Assembly (NCBI RefSeq): GCF_019285735.1
Contig: NZ_CP079107.1
Coordinates: 2,356,001-2,420,000, forward strand
Length of the DNA: 64,000 nucleotides
Direction of reading: 5' to 3'
DNA from: Paeniglutamicibacter sp. Y32M11
GTDB taxonomy: Bacteria; Actinomycetota; Actinomycetes; Actinomycetales; Micrococcaceae
In this document: in pieces, positions 17,799 to 26,417 of the stretch
How the letters are laid out: every line of letters starts with the position of its first letter
How positions within the stretch are numbered: the stretch's first letter is position 1
The notes under the pieces: generated by a model
What the model was told of the DNA's origin: nothing
Seen by the model: the letters and a program-made list of their open reading frames with translations, nothing else
Databases searched by the model: none
Translations under genes and position numbers: made by a program

Positions 17799-19010
17799 AT
17801 GTCCATTCACGTATTTCCGTGGCAGCGCATGGCTGCTGGTGCCAACTTACTTTCTCCTGGCGGCGACCTTGGTGTCACCATCTTCGAGGAAATCACCACC
17901 CTCGCAGCGAAGCATCAAGCCATCAACTTGGGACAAGGATTTCCGGACACCGACGGCCCCCACGTTTTCAAGAACATCGCGGCCAGCGGTGTCGCAGGTG
18001 ACCTCAATCAGTACGCCCCGGGGGCAGGAATACTCCCCCTTCGCAAAGCCATTTCCGATCACCAGCGGCGCTTTTACGATTTGGACGTGGACTACAACCA
18101 TGAAGTTGTCGTGACCACCGGCGCCACCGAAGCCATCGCGGCGGCGATCCTGGCTTTTGTGCAACTGGGCGACGAGGTCATTACCTTTGAACCTTTCTAC
18201 GATTCCTATGGGGCAACTATCGGGTTGGCTGGTGGCGTTCACAAGACCATCGCTCTGAGCGCTCCGAGCTTCCAGCCCGACATCGAGGATTTGCGCGCCA
18301 CCTTCACCGATCGAACTCGCATGGTGGTCCTGAACAATCCACACAATCCAACGGGCGCCACCTTTGACAAAAAGGTGCTGGCTGAGATTGTTGCGTTGGC
18401 AACCAAACACGATTGCATCATTCTCTCCGATGAGGTTTATGAACATCTCACCTATGGGGTTACCCATATTCCGATCGCGTCATTGGCCGGGGCCTGGGAG
18501 CGCACGATCACCGTATCTTCGGCTGGGAAGACCTTTTCATTCACCGGGTGGAAGGTTGGCTGGGCAACGGGACCAGCTGAGCTCATCGCAGCCGTTCGAA
18601 CTGTCAAGCAATTCTTGAGTTACTCCTCGGGCACCGCGTTCCAACCCGCCGTTGCCGAAGCGCTGGGCTCCGACAAGTCATTCTTCGATAATTTTGCTCG
18701 CGATCTGGGCGAGCGCTGCGAGATTCTTGCCGGTGGATTGGAAGCTGCAGGAATGACGGTATATCGCCCGCGTGGTACCTACTTCATCGTCGCCGACGTG
18801 GCACCGCTGGGCTTTGACAACGCCCTGGATCTGGCTCGTCAAATGCCTGAATCGATCGGGGTTGCAGGCATTCCACTCTCAGTCTTCTGCCAACCGGACG
18901 GGGCTGAGCGGACTCGAACCCTCATGCGATTTGCCTTCTGCAAGAAGCCGACTTTACTCATGGAGGCATCCACCCGGTTGTCCCTACTTTCTGCAAAGCT
19001 GGGTGGCTAA
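17799..19010 (+). CDS. PLP-dependent class I aminotransferase (DapC/kynurenine aminotransferase-like)
   Basis: This fold-type I aminotransferase has INLGQGFPDTDGP near residue 45, NNPHNPTGATF near 175, the SDEVYEHLTYG aspartate-tyrosine block near 208 and the SSAGKTFSFTGWKVGW Schiff-base lysine motif near 240. The nearest characterised relatives are kynurenine/glutamine transaminases and the actinobacterial enzymes annotated as N-succinyldiaminopimelate aminotransferase (DapC). The substrate cannot be settled from sequence. The start at 17799 is the likeliest ATG; longer in-frame starts would leave little room for the divergent coaD promoter. No strong ribosome site is seen. The next gene begins three bases after the stop. 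Confidence 0.88.
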   Translation: MSIHVFPWQRMAAGANLLSPGGDLGVTIFEEITTLAAKHQAINLGQGFPDTDGPHVFKNIAASGVAGDLNQYAPGAGILPLRKAISDHQRRFYDLDVDYNHEVVVTTGATEAIAAAILAFVQLGDEVITFEPFYDSYGATIGLAGGVHKTIALSAPSFQPDIEDLRATFTDRTRMVVLNNPHNPTGATFDKKVLAEIVALATKHDCIILSDEVYEHLTYGVTHIPIASLAGAWERTITVSSAGKTFSFTGWKVGWATGPAELIAAVRTVKQFLSYSSGTAFQPAVAEALGSDKSFFDNFARDLGERCEILAGGLEAAGMTVYRPRGTYFIVADVAPLGFDNALDLARQMPESIGVAGIPLSVFCQPDGAERTRTLMRFAFCKKPTLLMEASTRLSLLSAKLGG

Positions 19011-19012
19011 GG

Positions 19013-19792
19013 GTGGCACAGCGTGCCAGCCGCTGGCTCAGCCAACTCGGAGCCCATGCGACCCTCGAAGAAGACGAGTTCGTCCCCGGTGCGTGGGTCT
19101 TGTCGTTAGGCGATGCCCAACAATCCCATGTTAACGTGGCACACCCAGAAGAAATCTTCTACGAGTATCTTCGTCGATTGGCAAACCATGTGGATGAGCA
19201 GGCCGCGCCGGGAGTGCCCCTACGTGTGCTCCATTTAGGCGCCGGTGCCTTAACCCTTGCTCGCTATATCCAAAAGTTGCGCCCGGGGAGCGTTCAAGTC
19301 GCCGTTGATTTGGAGCGTGAGCTACTTGACTTCGTCTTAGACGCGCTGCCGATGGCAGATCCTCACAAACTCAGGACCATCATTGGTGACGCTCGGGAAG
19401 TATTGACCGGTGAATTAACCAATGAATCATTCGATATCATCGTTCTCGATATCTTCAGTGGCTCTGGCGCTCCGGAACATCTAACTGTTTCATCCATTTA
19501 CGCGGAGATGGATGCGCTGTTGTCACCCGGGGGGATCATCTTGGTCAATGTCGGCGATGACCCGCCCTTTACCTTCGCGGATACTCAGATTAGAGCCATC
19601 TCGGAGATTTTCACCACGGTGATCGGCAGTGCACCTACAGAGATCTTCACTCGAAAATATCCTGGCAACATGATTCTCGCCGGCACCCAAGCCAAGCTCG
19701 ATCTGGCAAGGGTGGAAAGGTTGCGCAGTGCGGGCCCTCATCCGGGGACCGTGCTATTTGGTTCCGACCTGGATGGGTTCGGCAAACCATAG
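19013..19792 (+). CDS. Spermidine synthase-like methyltransferase-fold protein
   Basis: The 259-residue protein contains a Rossmann methyltransferase or aminopropyltransferase fold: VLHLGAGALTLARYI (nucleotide loop), VAVDLERELLDFV (acidic residue after the second strand), IIGDAREVL and DIIVLDIFSGSGAPEHLT. This matches the stand-alone spermidine-synthase-like (SpeE-fold) proteins common in Actinobacteria, many of which probably do not make spermidine. The GTG start is three bases after the aminotransferase stop, so they are cotranscribed. Its last 39 bases overlap the 3' end of rsmD on the other strand. The function is unproven. Confidence 0.75.
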   Translation: MAQRASRWLSQLGAHATLEEDEFVPGAWVLSLGDAQQSHVNVAHPEEIFYEYLRRLANHVDEQAAPGVPLRVLHLGAGALTLARYIQKLRPGSVQVAVDLERELLDFVLDALPMADPHKLRTIIGDAREVLTGELTNESFDIIVLDIFSGSGAPEHLTVSSIYAEMDALLSPGGIILVNVGDDPPFTFADTQIRAISEIFTTVIGSAPTEIFTRKYPGNMILAGTQAKLDLARVERLRSAGPHPGTVLFGSDLDGFGKP

Positions 19793-20356
19793 TCGTGTTT
19801 CGCCGTACTTCTTCTCAGCGAACATTTCCATGCCAGCCGGCCAGATAGGTTCTGGCGATCGGGTGGATCGCTCGATCACCACTGTAGCGTCAACATCGAG
19901 GACCAACGAGACCTTTTCCAAGGTTGTCGCTAGTTCTTCTTCGCTCAAGGGGTACGGCGGATCCATGAATACGAGGTTCCATGATTTCCCGGCGGTTCCG
20001 CCAGGGACTGGTGCGAAAGAATCGAGAACGCTGTCCACCGAACCGCGACGAACACTCACCAAGGCGTTGTTCCGCAGAGCCTTGTTAACTAATCCGGCGT
20101 TTATTTGGCATACGGCCACTGCTTTGGGCGCCAGTTCTACCAGCAAGACCGAACGCGCGCCCCTGCTGGCTGCTTCAATGCCTAACGACCCAGCGCCAGC
20201 GTATAGATCCAATACGCGTGCGTTGGCTAGGACGTCGTAACTTTCAAGTCTGGAGAATAAAGCCTCCTTGACCCTGTCTGTGGTTGGCCGGGTGGAGTCC
20301 CCTGGCACGCTCTTGAGTGGAATGCCTCCGGCGGCGCCGGCCACAATACGAGTCAT
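19754..20356 (-). CDS. rsmD: 16S rRNA (guanine(966)-N(2))-methyltransferase
   Basis: RsmD methylates G966 of 16S rRNA during 30S assembly. The protein begins with TRIVAGAAGGIPL, typical of the family, then has STRPTTDRVKEALFSRL, the SAM-binding VLDLYAGAGSLGIEAASRGA and the catalytic MDPPYPL (DPPY) motif. ATG at 20356 gives 200 residues, a normal length, and AAAGGGG lies upstream. Starts further upstream would run into recG. It follows recG by seven bases, the usual actinobacterial recG-rsmD order. Its 3' end overlaps the convergent spermidine-synthase-like gene by 39 bases. Confidence 0.93.
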   Translation of the reverse strand: MTRIVAGAAGGIPLKSVPGDSTRPTTDRVKEALFSRLESYDVLANARVLDLYAGAGSLGIEAASRGARSVLLVELAPKAVAVCQINAGLVNKALRNNALVSVRRGSVDSVLDSFAPVPGGTAGKSWNLVFMDPPYPLSEEELATTLEKVSLVLDVDATVVIERSTRSPEPIWPAGMEMFAEKKYGETRLWFAEPIQVGTK

Positions 20357-20363
20357 GGTAGAT

Positions 20364-22577
20364 CTATCCCCTTTCCAGGAATGCTTGCATGTCTTCATCG
20401 ACCCATGCTTCAACGGCCGACTGCAGCCCGGGATAAGAATCCAGACTTACTTCTCCTGCAACAAGTGATTCGGCGGTAGTACGTGCACGGGCAATGAGTT
20501 TAGCGTCCTTCATGACGCGTAAAACCTTGAGTGCCGATTTGGAACCGGATTGGCTCGCGCCGAGGATATCGCCTTCCCGGCGTTCATTCAGGTCGGATTC
20601 GGCGAGGACGAATCCGTCTGTGGTCGATTCTACGGCCTGCAGTCGGGCCACCGACGGATGATCGGCGTCAAGCCACGTAGCCATCAAACACGTTCCGGGT
20701 AGACCACCGCGCCCAATACGCCCACGTAGCTGATGCAATTGCGATATGCCAAAGTTTTCGGCATCAATGATCACCATGAGCGTTGCATTGTGCACGTCGA
20801 CACCGACTTCGATGACGGTGGTGGCCACCAATATGGCAGCTTTTCCGCTATCAAAAGCCTGCATGGCTTCGAATTTTTCTTCGCTAGACATCCGGCCATG
20901 GAGGGCACGAATCTCGGTGTCGGCAAAGATCGACATGGAGTCCAAGATTTCCATCATCTTCTCAACCGTCATCGATGCTGGTTTTGGGGGCCCGTCTCCG
21001 GCTGGCGCACCGTTTTCCGGGTCGGCGGCAGCCGGCGAGAAGTCGTCCTCAGCTGTCTTCTCACTAATCCGTGGGCAGACGATATAGACCTGGTGGCCTT
21101 TTGCTGTTTCCTCGGCGATGCGAGTAAATAGCCGCTGTTGCATCTTGGGAATCTGGAGCGGGACCAGATGCGTTGAAATCGGCGCTCTACCCGGAGGGAG
21201 CGACTTCATGAGACTGATCTCAAGGTCCCCAAAAACTGTCATCGCGACGGTCCGTGGAATCGGAGTCGCCGTCATGACCAACATATGCGGGGGAGTTTCC
21301 GCCTTGGAGCGCATGGCATCCCGTTGCTCAACACCGAATCGGTGCTGCTCGTCAACGACTACCAGTCCCAAATCCACGAAACTCACCATGTCGGCGAGCA
21401 GAGCGTGAGTCCCTACAAGGATTCCGGTCTCTCCGGAAGCCGCTCCCAAGAGCGCCTTTTTCCTTTGCCCGGTGTTCAGCGAACCGGTCAGGATATCCAC
21501 GCGTGTGGCGCGAGGGTCCGATCCTAATTCTCCACCGGCGCCCAAGGAACCAAGCAGTTTCCTGATGGACTGGTAGTGCTGCTGGGCCAGCACCTCGGTG
21601 GGGGCCAGCAGTGCCGTCTGCCCTCCGGAATCAATGACCTGCAGCATGGCGCGCAGTGCCACGAGTGTCTTGCCCGAGCCCACCTCGCCCTGGAGCAGCC
21701 GGTTCATCGGATGTCCGCGGACCAAGTCAGCGGAAATCTCCATGCCAGAAGTGATCTGCCCATCGGTGAGGGTGAACGGAAGTGTCTTGTCGAACGCCGA
21801 TAGCAGCCCATCCGATGAACCGTGGCGAGCAATGGCCGGCTGCTGCGAGCGATAGACGCGTCGCTGTGCCAAGGCCAGTTGCAGGAGGAATGCTTCTTCA
21901 AAGGCAAACCGCGTTCTCGCGGCGTAGCCTTGTCCGACGGTCTGCGGCCGATGAATGTTTTCGTAAGCCAACACCCGCGTTGGAATTCGTTGAGTTTCGA
22001 GAATTGCCTCGGGAATGAACTCCGGGAAGCCGCTGGGCGAAACTCCCGCTAGCACCAACGCCAAAACTTCTCGGATCTTCTTGTTCGGGAACTTTGCCGT
22101 GGCCGGGTATATGGGAATGGGACGTGGGTCGGCATCGGCTGCCGTGTCGAGCAACGAGTAATCGGGCTGCGTAAGTTCCAGATGGTTGCGGTAGATGGTG
22201 ACTTTGCCGCTGAACATGGCCGTGGATCCGACCTGCAGGTCACGCTTGGCCTCGAAGCCATTAAAGAACGTCATGCGAAGCGTCGACTGATCCGGTCCCA
22301 GGGCATCGGAGACGACGACTTCCAACAGGAAACCGGACCGTGACTGCATTCGCCGCCGATTAACCGATTGCACCTCTGCGACGATCGTGACATCCTCGCC
22401 CACTGGCAAATCCGAGATCTTGGAAAGCTCTCCGATTTCCATGTAGCGACGGGGGAAATGCGCGAGCATCTCCCCCACCGTTACATAGCCAAAAGCAGTT
22501 TCGACCTTGCGCGCGGTAGCTGTTCCAAGAACCGAATCCAACGTGGTTTCGGGCGTGAAAAGTTGCTTAGGCGTCAT
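20364..22577 (-). CDS. recG: ATP-dependent DNA helicase RecG
   Basis: RecG remodels stalled replication forks and Holliday junctions. The 737-residue protein has an N-terminal wedge/OB domain (about residues 40-200). The superfamily 2 helicase motifs follow: GEVGSGKTLVALRA (motif I, near 294), APTEVLAQQH, VVDEQHRFGVEQR (DEQH, near 409), MTATPIPRT, VATTVIEVGVDV and QLRGRIGRGG. A TRG-type tail is present. A small insertion rich in Asp, Pro and Gly lies between helicase motifs III and IV. Its ATG overlaps the DAK2 gene by 11 bases, and rsmD follows directly. Confidence 0.95.
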   Translation of the reverse strand: MTPKQLFTPETTLDSVLGTATARKVETAFGYVTVGEMLAHFPRRYMEIGELSKISDLPVGEDVTIVAEVQSVNRRRMQSRSGFLLEVVVSDALGPDQSTLRMTFFNGFEAKRDLQVGSTAMFSGKVTIYRNHLELTQPDYSLLDTAADADPRPIPIYPATAKFPNKKIREVLALVLAGVSPSGFPEFIPEAILETQRIPTRVLAYENIHRPQTVGQGYAARTRFAFEEAFLLQLALAQRRVYRSQQPAIARHGSSDGLLSAFDKTLPFTLTDGQITSGMEISADLVRGHPMNRLLQGEVGSGKTLVALRAMLQVIDSGGQTALLAPTEVLAQQHYQSIRKLLGSLGAGGELGSDPRATRVDILTGSLNTGQRKKALLGAASGETGILVGTHALLADMVSFVDLGLVVVDEQHRFGVEQRDAMRSKAETPPHMLVMTATPIPRTVAMTVFGDLEISLMKSLPPGRAPISTHLVPLQIPKMQQRLFTRIAEETAKGHQVYIVCPRISEKTAEDDFSPAAADPENGAPAGDGPPKPASMTVEKMMEILDSMSIFADTEIRALHGRMSSEEKFEAMQAFDSGKAAILVATTVIEVGVDVHNATLMVIIDAENFGISQLHQLRGRIGRGGLPGTCLMATWLDADHPSVARLQAVESTTDGFVLAESDLNERREGDILGASQSGSKSALKVLRVMKDAKLIARARTTAESLVAGEVSLDSYPGLQSAVEAWVDEDMQAFLERG

Positions 22578-23529
22578 GCGTGCAAAGGTCAGTGACTGAA
22601 ACGTTGACCGGTGAGCCCATACCTTTGATCACGCTGAGGGCTGCCTCTGCCTCTGGCACATGAACGTGGACCCGCCAACGGTACCCCTCCTCGGTGGGGT
22701 TGACCGGGCTCATGATGACCGAATCGCCAATCGCATCGAGCTGTCCGCGTAGGGTTGCTGCACCCAAGGCATCCAAATTGATCGTGCACATGACTTCCAC
22801 TCCGGTGTCCCTATTCCGGACTTGGTGGATATGTGGGTCTTGGATGCCGTAGCCGTGAAGTTGTGAGTATTCTTCGTGCTCAATGGTGAGTCCAAGGAGC
22901 GTCCCGCGCAGTTCATTAAGAATGATCAGCACGCCCACTGCTCCCGCATCAACGATCTGGGCCGCATGTAGTTCGCCCAGTTCGTTTTCTGTTGCCACCA
23001 CGCCACGTTCGGCCGCGAGGCACAAAGCGTCCAGCAGTTCGATCAGTGCAGCTCTACTTTCGGGTTCCAAAGCGCTGGAGCGCACAGTCGTCAGAGCAGC
23101 ATCTGAGACCACTGCCATCACCGAAAGCATGGTCCCCGATACTGGATCGCTGAGCGCTGACCAGGCCCTGACTTTCCCACGTTCCAACGCCGTGGCGAGA
23201 ACCGGGGCGGTGAGGCGTTCAACGCCACTTAACGGTTCCGCCATCCCTGCCATGAATACAGCCAATAAGGTGCCGGAATTACCTCGTGCCGATTCCATCG
23301 CCGCGCGGGAGGCCATGGTCATTAGTTCACCAATGTCTGCAGTTTCCAATTTGGAAATTGCATCATGGGCACTTCGTGCGGTCAGGTATAGGTTGCTCCC
23401 GGTGTCGCCGTCGGCTACCGGGAAGATATTGATCGCGTTGAGCCGATCACTATGATTCCCGAGGCTCTTAACGATGCGTTGGAGCCACGTTGCCAGGGCC
23501 TTGGAATTGGCGTGTATTTTTTGGTTCAT
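22567..23529 (-). CDS. Short DAK2-domain protein (FakA/DhaL-like)
   Basis: The N-terminal half is a DAK2 (DhaL-like) nucleotide-binding domain, with the metal and ATP motif NIFPVADGDTGSNL near residue 35 and RGNSGTLLAVFMAG near 90. Full-length relatives such as fatty-acid kinase FakA have about 550 residues. This one has 320 and stops after part of the middle domain, ending shortly after HVHVPEAEAALSVI. No DegV-type partner is visible in the window. The gene overlaps recG by 11 bases, so it is translationally linked to it; DAK2 genes next to recG are common in Gram-positives. ATG at 23529 is chosen because the DAK2 homology begins there; the frame is open to 23706 but overlaps the LCP gene. 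Confidence 0.82.
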   Translation of the reverse strand: MNQKIHANSKALATWLQRIVKSLGNHSDRLNAINIFPVADGDTGSNLYLTARSAHDAISKLETADIGELMTMASRAAMESARGNSGTLLAVFMAGMAEPLSGVERLTAPVLATALERGKVRAWSALSDPVSGTMLSVMAVVSDAALTTVRSSALEPESRAALIELLDALCLAAERGVVATENELGELHAAQIVDAGAVGVLIILNELRGTLLGLTIEHEEYSQLHGYGIQDPHIHQVRNRDTGVEVMCTINLDALGAATLRGQLDAIGDSVIMSPVNPTEEGYRWRVHVHVPEAEAALSVIKGMGSPVNVSVTDLCTHDA

Positions 23530-23551
23530 GGTGTGGATGATCACTGGATCC

Positions 23552-24598
23552 TTAGAGCCCGTTATCCGTGACGAACTTTCCCACCTTGTCATCCTGGAGC
23601 GCGTCGGCAAAGGAACCAATAACGTCCATGTCCGGTACAACGATGGACTGGCCATCGGCGGAGCGCCCGGTTCCCTTGTTCGGAAGCGTGAAGAAGTGCA
23701 TGTCACTTGACCGCACGTTCGCCATGGTGGTTCCCAACTTTGCCACCTTGACGGCGTCCAAGGTTTTATCCACGGCCACGTAAGGGGCGAATTGCTTGAC
23801 CGTCTCGGAAATCTTGGCCGGGTCGGTCAACGTTTCCTTGGACATTAGCGTGCTCATGACAGCCTTAACGTACAGCTGCTGGTTGCGTACGCGCTGGTAG
23901 TCCCCATCCTTGAAAGCGTAGCGCTCACGGACAAATGCAAGGGCTTCCTCGCCTTTGAGGGTTTGAACACCCTTCGGGAAAGTCGTGCCACTAGAAGTCT
24001 TGGGCGTAAAGGCGATGGGGTTATTGATTTCGACCCCACCCAACGCATCCGTCAGACCTTTGAAGCCCTCAAAGTCAATGGAAGCGACGTGATCGATGCG
24101 GGTATCAAGCAGCCCTTCGAGGGTCTGAACGGCTAAGGCCACTCCCCCATAGGCGAAGGCAGCATTGATCTTGGCGCTTCCATGTCCTGGGATATCTAGC
24201 CATGTGTCGCGCATGATTGATGTGACGTAAACGCCTTCACGGTTTGAGGGGATGTGAACCAACATCATGGTGTCGGAGCGGCCGCCGTTAGGGAGTGATG
24301 CAAAGTTCTCTTCACCTTGGTCGGTTGCCCGCGTATCATTACCCAACAGCAGGATATTAACCGCGTCCTTAGAAGCCTCTGCCTTTACTGGCCGCAAGGA
24401 TTCCTCTGGGAAGGCATTGGGCAGCTTCTCGGTTCCATTGTCGAAGCTGCGTGCCAGCGAGAAGAGGTATCCTCCGGCCACCAGCAGGGCAATGAGGACC
24501 AGAGATACCGCACCAAGCAGCACCATCAATCCGGTGCGTTTCTTCTTTTTGGGCGTTTCGTAGCTGGCGCCTTCATAGGAACCATTCATATGTGTCAT
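23552..24598 (-). CDS. LCP family (LytR-CpsA-Psr) protein, second copy
   Basis: This 348-residue protein has a lysine-rich cytoplasmic start (KKKKR), one membrane helix (about residues 22-45) and an LCP domain. Visible motifs are ILLLGNDTRA, RSDTMMLVHIP, SIMRDTWLDIPG, KINAAFAYGG and AFVRERYAFKDGDYQRVRNQQ. It parallels the protein at 15068-16120 nearly block for block, so the two are paralogues that attach glycopolymers to peptidoglycan. Its ATG has GAGAGG five bases upstream. It precedes the DAK2 and recG genes on the same strand with a 22-base gap. Confidence 0.9.
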   Translation of the reverse strand: MTHMNGSYEGASYETPKKKKRTGLMVLLGAVSLVLIALLVAGGYLFSLARSFDNGTEKLPNAFPEESLRPVKAEASKDAVNILLLGNDTRATDQGEENFASLPNGGRSDTMMLVHIPSNREGVYVTSIMRDTWLDIPGHGSAKINAAFAYGGVALAVQTLEGLLDTRIDHVASIDFEGFKGLTDALGGVEINNPIAFTPKTSSGTTFPKGVQTLKGEEALAFVRERYAFKDGDYQRVRNQQLYVKAVMSTLMSKETLTDPAKISETVKQFAPYVAVDKTLDAVKVAKLGTTMANVRSSDMHFFTLPNKGTGRSADGQSIVVPDMDVIGSFADALQDDKVGKFVTDNGL

Positions 24599-24663
24599 TT
24601 ATGCCTCTCAAGCAATTACTCCATTACATCCTAGTCATGTCCCACGCCCGGTAGGCTGTTTAA

Positions 24664-25215
24664 GTGCCTAGATCGATGTTTACCAGACCAGATACCTTGA
24701 ACTCACAGTCTTCTTTCAGAATTGAGCGCCCCCGTACGCCGCTCCGTTTCAGGGCCAGCACGAGTATTGTGCTTGGCCTTTCGGGGCTAGCAGTTCTCAC
24801 CGGATGCGCACCTATCGCCAATGTTCAGTCCGCTGATGACGCGGGCAATCCACTGTGCGCGGAGATGATGGTGGTTCTACCACCAGAAGTCGCAGAACAG
24901 CAAAAACGTCAGACCAACAGCCAGGGAACTGCGGTGTGGGGTGATCCTGCGCAATTGGTTCTACGCTGCGGGGTCAGTGCTCCGCCACCGTCCACAGATC
25001 CCTGTGTCAGCGTGAACGGCGTGGATTGGTTGGCCAAAGAAGGCGAAGATGCCTGGACGCTCACCACCTATGGTCGTGCTCCCGCCACGGAGCTGGTCTT
25101 CGACCCTAATGTCATTCCATCGAGCACGGTTTTGGCAACACTCTCCAGCGCAGCATCCAAGATTCCGGCAGAACGTACCTGCACCACCGTGAGCAAGACC
25201 GTCGACGTTCCCTAA
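24664..25215 (+). CDS. DUF3515 family lipoprotein
   Basis: The 183-residue protein has a basic start, a hydrophobic stretch (about residues 30-45) and a lipobox-like LTGC, which fits a lipid-anchored exported protein. The mature part has PLCAEMMVVLPPEV, LRCGV and VNGVDWLAKEGEDAWTLTTYGRAPATE, the actinobacterial DUF3515 pattern with conserved cysteines that may pair. Its molecular function is not known. The GTG start is 65 bases from the divergent LCP gene. A strong terminator follows. In many Actinobacteria DUF3515 genes lie close to ddl and gpsA, as here. Confidence 0.82.
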   Translation: MPRSMFTRPDTLNSQSSFRIERPRTPLRFRASTSIVLGLSGLAVLTGCAPIANVQSADDAGNPLCAEMMVVLPPEVAEQQKRQTNSQGTAVWGDPAQLVLRCGVSAPPPSTDPCVSVNGVDWLAKEGEDAWTLTTYGRAPATELVFDPNVIPSSTVLATLSSAASKIPAERTCTTVSKTVDVP

Positions 25216-25231
25216 ACTCATAAGCAACGAC

Positions 25232-25272
25232 AAGGGGCACGGCACCAATCCCAACGTGGTGCCGTGCCCCTT
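25232..25272. terminator. Bidirectional terminator
   Basis: A perfect 16-base inverted repeat (25232-25247 with 25257-25272) with a nine-base loop lies between the convergent DUF3515 and ddl genes. A pairs of A/T bases at the ends give short T tracts both ways. Confidence 0.85.
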
Positions 25273-25292
25273 AATGTTTGGGATCAGAAGCG

Positions 25293-26417
25293 TTAGCGCA
25301 AGCCAGTCTTACGGCTCAGGCCTAGGTGAATCAATTCATCAATGAGGTCCGCGTAATCAATACCGGTTTTGGACCACATATGCGGATACATGCTTGAAGG
25401 GGTAAAACCTGGCATCGTATTGATCTCGTTAATGATCCATTTGCCATCCGGTGTGTAGAAGAAGTCAACACGCGAGAGGCCTTCGGCGTTCACTGCATCA
25501 AAGGCCTCGGCGGCCAGTCGACGTACTTCCTCAAGGGCCTGCTCCGAGAGCACCGCGGGGCAGCTAAGTTGTGCAGCAGCTCCGTCAACGTATTTGGCGT
25601 CAAAATCGTAGAAGGTATGGTCTCCGGCATCAACCACGATCTCGCCCGGCATCGATGAACGCGGCGGAAGTGAACCGCGGCCCTCCAGCACTCCGCATTC
25701 GATTTCGCGGCCAATGATGCCCTGCTCCACAATCACCTTCGGGTCGTGGATTCGTGCTTCTTCGATGGCCGCGACAAGAGTGTCGGGCGTGTCCACCCGC
25801 GAGATTCCTACGGAGGATCCGGCACGAGCAGGCTTAACAAACAGCGGATATTCTAGGCCTTCAACGGACTTCAGCGAACCTTCGCGATCGCGCTCCCACA
25901 GCTTGTCAGGGATCACCACGTAGGGTCCCACTTCAAACCCAGCGGCTTCGAAGACAACCTTCATGAAGTGTTTGTCCATACCGATGGCGCTGGCAGCAAT
26001 GCCCGAGCCAACGTATGGCACATCCACCATTTCCAACATTCCTTGCAACGATCCATCTTCACCGAATGGACCGTGCAGCAACGGGAATACCAAATCAACC
26101 TCGCCAAGGCTGCGGATCGCGTGTGTTTGGTCGGCCGCCAGCAGCTCGTGGCTTCCCGGTTCCCCGGTCAGCCGCAGGCTTTCATTTCCCGCCTGCACTT
26201 CCGGCTTCTCGGCGTTCGCCAGTGACCAGCCCGCAAGATCTCCGTCAACCAGGGTCCAAGCTCCGTCGCGGGTGATACCCACCGGAATCACATCATACTT
26301 CTCACGATCGATGGCATCCAGAACGCCGGCAGCGGTGACACAGCTGACGGGGTGCTCGGAGGACCGACCACCAAAAAGCAGCAGGACGCGGGGTTTGTTC
26401 TCATTTACTTGACTCAA
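25293..26417 (-). CDS. ddl: D-alanine--D-alanine ligase
   Basis: Ddl joins two D-alanines with ATP to supply the peptidoglycan stem dipeptide. The ATP-grasp protein (374 residues) shows LLLFGGRSSEHPVS at its start, LLHGPFGEDGSLQGMLE, VKPARAGSSVGISRV and the C-terminal SRVDFFYT with NEINTMPGFTPSSMYP. Its ATG overlaps the gpsA stop by four bases, closing a murA-plsC-gpsA-ddl operon. The lengths and motifs are normal, and there is no sign of the D-lactate ligase type, though specificity residues were not checked by alignment. Confidence 0.95.
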   Translation of the reverse strand: MSQVNENKPRVLLLFGGRSSEHPVSCVTAAGVLDAIDREKYDVIPVGITRDGAWTLVDGDLAGWSLANAEKPEVQAGNESLRLTGEPGSHELLAADQTHAIRSLGEVDLVFPLLHGPFGEDGSLQGMLEMVDVPYVGSGIAASAIGMDKHFMKVVFEAAGFEVGPYVVIPDKLWERDREGSLKSVEGLEYPLFVKPARAGSSVGISRVDTPDTLVAAIEEARIHDPKVIVEQGIIGREIECGVLEGRGSLPPRSSMPGEIVVDAGDHTFYDFDAKYVDGAAAQLSCPAVLSEQALEEVRRLAAEAFDAVNAEGLSRVDFFYTPDGKWIINEINTMPGFTPSSMYPHMWSKTGIDYADLIDELIHLGLSRKTGLR

